From Anaerolineae bacterium (GTDB lineage: Bacteria; Chloroflexota; Anaerolineae; JAADDB01): DNA of 8,631 nt. Positions 5,438 through 8,631 of the stretch are shown one piece after another (positions within the stretch are counted from its first letter, which is position 1; the number at the start of each line of letters is the position of its first letter). A model generated the notes under the pieces. The model saw only the letters and a program-made list of their open reading frames with translations, had not been told where the DNA came from and did not search any database. The translations under genes and the position numbers were made by a program. The DNA lies in assembly GCA_015489285.1 (NCBI GenBank), contig WGAA01000290.1, forward strand, positions 1 through 8,631. The letters run 5' to 3'.

Positions 5438-6760
5438 TCACAGTAACGCCTGCTCCGCCTCGGTGAGCGCCTCCTCGAAAATGTCCAGTCCCTTGTCTGC
5501 CGTTTCTTCGTCGATAATGAGGGGCGGAATGAAGCGGATGACATTGCGTCCGGCTCCGAGGAGGAGCAACCCCTTCTCGAAGGCCCGTTGGATGACCCAA
5601 TCACGGACATCCTTGGCCCGTTCCTTCGTCTCCTTGTCCTTGACCAGCTCCACCCCCAACATCAGGCCCAGGCCCCGGACGTCCCCTATGGTGGGGTGAT
5701 CGTCCTTCATGTCCAGGAGACGGGCCTTCATGTGTTTGCCCACGCGGGCCGCGTTCTCCACCAGTCCCCCCTCCAGGAGGCGAATAGTGGCCAATGCCGC
5801 TGCCGCCGCCACCGGATTGCCGCCGAAAGTGCTCGCATGGGCTCCGGGGGGCCATATCATCAGGGACTTACGGGCGATCATCGCGCCCAGGGGAAGGCCT
5901 GAAGCAATCCCTTTGGCTACGGTAATGATATCCGGTTCGACGCCGAAGTGCTCCATGGCGAACATCTTCCCCGTTCGCCCCATCCCCGTCTGCACCTCGT
6001 CGGCAACGAGGAGGATTCCGTGCCTATCGCACAGCTCCCGCAGGGCACGCATCCACCCCGGGGGTGGAACGATGTAACCTCCCTCCCCCTGGATGGGTTC
6101 CACGAAGATAGCGGCCACCTGATCCGGGGGCACCTCCGATTGGAACAGCTCCTCCTCGATGTAGCGGATACAGGCCAGGTCACATTCCGGATACGTGCGG
6201 TTGAAAGGACAGCGGTAGCAGTACCCGTATTCCACATGGGTGACCTCGGGGAGGAGCGGGGCGAACCCGCGCCGTTGTACCACCTTCGAGGCGGTGAGGG
6301 AGAGGGCGCCCATCGTCCGGCCGTGGAATGCGTTACGGAACGCCAGGATATGGGGGCGTCTGGTCGCGTAACGGGCGAGCTTCAACGCGGCCTCCACGGC
6401 TTCGGCCCCCGAGTTGGCAAAGAAGACACGGGTTGGCTCCTCGATGGGCGCAATCCGGTTCAACGTCTCGGCCAGCTCGATCTGCACGGGGTAATAGAAA
6501 TCCGTGCCGGACATGTGGAGGAACTTCTCGGCCTGTTCTTTGATGGCCCGGACCACCTCCGGGTGGCTGTGTCCCGTGTTAGTAACAGCTATGCCCGAGG
6601 TGAAATCCAGGTACTTGTTGCCGTCCACATCCCACACGTAGACCCCTTCCCCCCGTTCCATGACGAAGGGGTAGGAACGGGTATAAGAAGGGGAAATGTT
6701 CGCTCCATCGCGCTGTATCCATGCTTCGGCCTTGGGGCCGGGAACCTGTCGTTCATCCAT
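5438..6760 (-). CDS. Class III PLP-dependent aminotransferase (acetylornithine/GABA aminotransferase family)
   Basis: This 440-residue enzyme moves amino groups between an amino acid or amine and a keto acid using pyridoxal phosphate in the cytoplasm. Visible landmarks are NSGAEA (116-121) for the cofactor phosphate, F145-H146 stacking on PLP, EPIQGEGG (221-228), DEVQTGMGRTG (D254 contacts the pyridine nitrogen), the Schiff-base lysine K283 in VAKGIASGLPLGA, and T311 in HASTFGGNP. Length and motifs fit the 4-aminobutyrate/ornithine/racemase-like branch found in thermophilic bacteria and archaea; the substrate is uncertain. A cysteine cluster, YCYRCPFNRTYPECDLAC (C181, C184, C193, C197), may bind a metal or stabilise the fold. 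AAGGAGGG (complement of 6770-6777), nine bases before the ATG, supports the start. The upstream lipoprotein gene ends 15 bases away and its stop codon lies in this Shine-Dalgarno, so the two are probably co-transcribed. Confidence 0.93.
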   Translation of the reverse strand: MDERQVPGPKAEAWIQRDGANISPSYTRSYPFVMERGEGVYVWDVDGNKYLDFTSGIAVTNTGHSHPEVVRAIKEQAEKFLHMSGTDFYYPVQIELAETLNRIAPIEEPTRVFFANSGAEAVEAALKLARYATRRPHILAFRNAFHGRTMGALSLTASKVVQRRGFAPLLPEVTHVEYGYCYRCPFNRTYPECDLACIRYIEEELFQSEVPPDQVAAIFVEPIQGEGGYIVPPPGWMRALRELCDRHGILLVADEVQTGMGRTGKMFAMEHFGVEPDIITVAKGIASGLPLGAMIARKSLMIWPPGAHASTFGGNPVAAAAALATIRLLEGGLVENAARVGKHMKARLLDMKDDHPTIGDVRGLGLMLGVELVKDKETKERAKDVRDWVIQRAFEKGLLLLGAGRNVIRFIPPLIIDEETADKGLDIFEEALTEAEQALL

Positions 6761-6775
6761 CTTCGGATTCCCTCC

Positions 6776-7909
6776 TTACTGTTCCGATGTAAGCGGTGCG
6801 TTGCGTACCATGACCTGGGTGCCCCCGTGAGGTCGCATGGGGCTCACCAGGATCATGATGGTGTCTTTCCCCTTGCTCCAGGAGGAGCTGATGTAGTCGG
6901 CGGTCTCCTGGTGGTCCTCCTCGTTTTCCTTCCACCCCATGCTCGTGAGTTTGGACTTCAAGTCCTCGAACACCTCTTTGGGGTCCTTCCCGAGCACATT
7001 GTAGGCGAGCAGCTGTTCCCTTTCCGTTTGGATGAGACTGACGATCTCCGCCTCTTTGGGAACGGGGAAGGTACCGGGCTCGAAACCGGGTAAATGCAAC
7101 TCTTCCAGGGTGAGCGCGTCTTCCGGGGGCGTGATTTTCACCTCCTCCGGTTTTAGGGGCACGACGTTGTACTCGACGGTCAACGTCCCGGGGGTTGGGT
7201 CGGGGCGCAACTTCAGGTCCTTCGCGTGGACCTTGATGATGTAACGCACGATGTAGTTCCCCTCGGTGGAAACCCACACGTCGCCCTGGAGGAGCTCCGG
7301 CTCCACCGGCTGGTCAGGTCCGTCCCCAAAGAGCTGCTTGCCGTCGGCTATCTGGTAGTGGTGGACCTTTTGGCCGTTGATGGGTTGAGGAGCCGGGCCC
7401 ATATCCTTGAGCTCGGTCGTCGCGGGGATGAAATCCTCCGGCGAGAGGAAGAGGCGGCGTCGGGGTTGGGATTTTGTGCTGTAGAACCGTTCCTCCCCGG
7501 CGGTGAACCAGGTCTCATCCCCGATAAAGGTGTACGTGGCGTCGTTGCGTTTCATGTTGGGATCGACGCTGGAGAGGCCGTGAATGTGAACCCACTGGCG
7601 TTCGGGTTTCCCCTGGGCCCGCTTTTCCTCGAACGTCACGCGGAAGGGTTTGGCATCGGACCCCGGTTCGGGTTCGTACGTCATGACCAGGGTGGCGCTG
7701 TACGCGGGCAGAGCCGCCAGGGCCTCGTAATAGGCCTCCAATTGGGTGGTGGGGCGAGGCTGTACGGTCGGGTTCGTGGGGGGTGTTGTGGGTGTCGGCG
7801 TGGGAGGCGGCGGTGTCGGTGTGGAGGTGGGTGTGGAGCGGCCGCAGGCCACCAGGGCAAATAGCAAAAAGGCTCCCAGGAGCCCCATGAGGAGCAATCG
7901 TTTCTTCAT
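6776..7909 (-). CDS. Secreted lipoprotein with Thr/Pro-rich linker
   Basis: This 377-residue protein has a classic lipoprotein signal: MKKR, a hydrophobic core, then the lipobox LVAC with acylated C22. It should be exported, trimmed and anchored to the outer face of the membrane. Residues 24-56 are a low-complexity Thr/Pro linker, as in many Chloroflexota surface proteins. The large central region (about 57-280) is rich in beta-strand-like segments and I do not recognise a family; a ligand- or lipid-binding role is possible but unproven. A C-terminal module (about 281-377) begins FPVPKEAEIVSL and contains DPKEVFEDLKSKLTSMGW, a pattern seen in other bacterial lipoproteins. An in-frame ATG 13 codons upstream exists, but AAGGAG (complement of 7918-7923) eight bases before this ATG and the lipoprotein signal favour the shorter form. 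It is the first gene of a probable operon with the aminotransferase. Confidence 0.88.
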   Translation of the reverse strand: MKKRLLLMGLLGAFLLFALVACGRSTPTSTPTPPPPTPTPTTPPTNPTVQPRPTTQLEAYYEALAALPAYSATLVMTYEPEPGSDAKPFRVTFEEKRAQGKPERQWVHIHGLSSVDPNMKRNDATYTFIGDETWFTAGEERFYSTKSQPRRRLFLSPEDFIPATTELKDMGPAPQPINGQKVHHYQIADGKQLFGDGPDQPVEPELLQGDVWVSTEGNYIVRYIIKVHAKDLKLRPDPTPGTLTVEYNVVPLKPEEVKITPPEDALTLEELHLPGFEPGTFPVPKEAEIVSLIQTEREQLLAYNVLGKDPKEVFEDLKSKLTSMGWKENEEDHQETADYISSSWSKGKDTIMILVSPMRPHGGTQVMVRNAPLTSEQ

Positions 7910-7933
7910 CTTATCTTCTCCTTGCTGGACTGG

Positions 7934-7986
7934 CTCCCCCATTGGCAAGGGGAGATCCCGGACCCCGTGAAACCCAGGGGTCCGGG
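7934..7986. repeat. Two tandem hairpins in the lipoprotein leader
   Basis: CCCGGACCCC (7957-7966) is perfectly complementary to GGGGTCCGGG (7977-7986), with a 10-base loop. Next to it, CTCCCC (7934-7939) pairs with GGGGAG (7949-7954). On the - strand these lie between the predicted transcription start (about 7998) and the lipoprotein Shine-Dalgarno. No T-run follows either stem. They could be leader regulation, mRNA protection, or the remains of a folD terminator. Confidence 0.6.
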
Positions 7987-8004
7987 TGTTGACATCGCTC
8001 CTCT

Positions 8005-8033
8005 ATTGTAGTCGGTGGAGGCGACTTTGCCCA
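8005..8033 (-). promoter_or_regulatory. Promoter of the lipoprotein-aminotransferase operon
   Basis: Read on the - strand, TGGGCA (-35, complement of 8028-8033) is followed by a 17-base spacer and a good -10, TACAAT (complement of 8005-8010). The start would be near 7998, leaving a leader of about 90 nt with two hairpins. It lies downstream of the folD stop, so it separates folD from this operon. Confidence 0.55.
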
Positions 8034-8073
8034 GCAACCGACCCCTGCAGGCGCGACACCCCATCCCTCCTCT

Positions 8074-8631
8074 CTACGCCCCGACGCCCAACTTCCTCTC
8101 GAACGCCTGGAGGACGTTGCGCAGGAGGACCGCCGTCGTTACCGGGCCGGTTCCTCCCGGTACCGGGGTGATCATCCCCGCCACCTGGACCGCACTTTCG
8201 AACTCTACATCCCCCTTGAGCTCATCCCCTACCGGATTGGTACCGAAGTCCACGACCACGGCGCCCGGCTTGATCATCTCTCCCGTAATCAGGCCGGGCT
8301 TGCCCACGGCCACACAAAGGATATCCGCACGTCGGGTGACCTCGCCCAAGTCCCGGGTGCGGGAGTGGCAGATGGTCACGGTGGCATGGCGGCTGAGGAG
8401 GAGCATGGCCATAGGCTTCCCCACGATGTTGGAACGTCCGACCACGACGGCCTCTGCACCTTTGATGGGCACACCGTACTCCTCCAGGAGCATCAACCCA
8501 CCCAGCGGCGTGGCGGGGATGAAGCGGGGCGCGCCCAGGAAGTGGTAGCCGGCATTCAGGGGATGCACCCCGTCGACGTCCTTGTCGGGGTCCAGGAGGC
8601 TGACGATCCGGTCCGCGTCGATGTGGGAGGG
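8074..8631 (-). CDS. folD: FolD, methylenetetrahydrofolate dehydrogenase/cyclohydrolase (5' end outside window)
   Basis: FolD interconverts 5,10-methylene-, 5,10-methenyl- and 10-formyl-tetrahydrofolate with NADP(H) in the cytoplasm, supplying one-carbon units for purines and formyl-Met. The last 185 codons are present; the frame runs open to the window edge, so about 100 N-terminal residues, including the catalytic lysine region, are outside. Visible signatures in partial numbering are PSHID at 1-5 (end of the usual QLPLP-HID motif), KDVDGVHPLN (17-26), the Rossmann nucleotide motif VVVGRSNIVGKPM (62-74), and the C-terminal TPVPGGTGPVTTA (155-167). VVDFGTNP (126-133) stands where VIDVGIN is more usual, a mild variation. 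A GTG at 8568 should not be taken as the start because clear FolD sequence continues upstream. It ends with TAG 41 bases before the lipoprotein promoter. Confidence 0.96.
   Translation of the reverse strand, partial: PSHIDADRIVSLLDPDKDVDGVHPLNAGYHFLGAPRFIPATPLGGLMLLEEYGVPIKGAEAVVVGRSNIVGKPMAMLLLSRHATVTICHSRTRDLGEVTRRADILCVAVGKPGLITGEMIKPGAVVVDFGTNPVGDELKGDVEFESAVQVAGMITPVPGGTGPVTTAVLLRNVLQAFERKLGVGA

Noticed and set aside
5948..7093. A 381-codon + strand frame opposite the aminotransferase and the end of the lipoprotein
   Set aside because: It is antisense to two well-supported genes and crosses their boundary; its translation shows no family features.
7226..7864. A 212-codon + strand frame with Gly/Val-rich repeats
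   Set aside because: It is the antisense of the lipoprotein; the repeats simply reflect the Thr/Pro linker read backwards.
7907..7948. Lipoprotein start at the upstream ATG (7948)
   Set aside because: It would put 13 polar residues before the signal peptide; the ATG at 7909 has a good Shine-Dalgarno and gives a normal lipoprotein signal.
8566..8568. GTG as the folD start codon
   Set aside because: Conserved FolD sequence (PSHID and DKDVDG) continues in frame upstream to the window edge.

Overview
The window looks like chromosomal DNA from a GC-rich bacterium, most likely a member of the Chloroflexota. That placement is an inference. It rests on a tRNA-sensing T-box leader in a GC-rich genome, a lipoprotein with a long Thr/Pro linker, a class III aminotransferase of the type common in thermophiles, and tandem 7-bp repeats between genes. 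No rRNA or tRNA gene is present to confirm it.

Layout on the + strand: bases 1-370 are a T-box riboswitch with a GUC (Val) specifier, a UGGU acceptor-binding bulge and a strong intrinsic terminator. Bases 371-637 are a long leader with more heptamer repeats, and 638-3331 is valS. Next comes an AT-rich island with a consensus promoter and an overlapping gene pair, a short antitoxin-like protein (3505-3726) and a PIN-domain toxin (3707-4147). Bases 4148-4469 have no convincing gene but contain several hairpins. A complete metallo-beta-lactamase-fold hydrolase (4470-5345) follows and ends at a long hairpin shared with the convergent gene.

Layout on the - strand: a promoter near 8005-8033 appears to drive a two-gene operon, a Thr/Pro-linker lipoprotein (6776-7909) followed by a PLP-dependent class III aminotransferase (5438-6760). 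The lipoprotein stop codon lies inside the aminotransferase Shine-Dalgarno. Upstream of that promoter is the 3' two thirds of folD (8074 to the window edge).

How the parts work together: valS should be controlled by uncharged tRNA-Val. The toxin-antitoxin pair is a self-contained cassette of different base composition between housekeeping-like genes. The hydrolase, aminotransferase and FolD are metabolic enzymes with no obvious shared pathway.

The most unusual structure is at 189-602. Five arrays of 7-bp units occur here, all of the general form ACGNNTN, in three variants. Two of the arrays face each other inside the T-box and can form a 32-position hairpin between its stem II region and its antiterminator. 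I see no previously undescribed multi-gene system here; this repeat-in-riboswitch arrangement is the best candidate for novelty.
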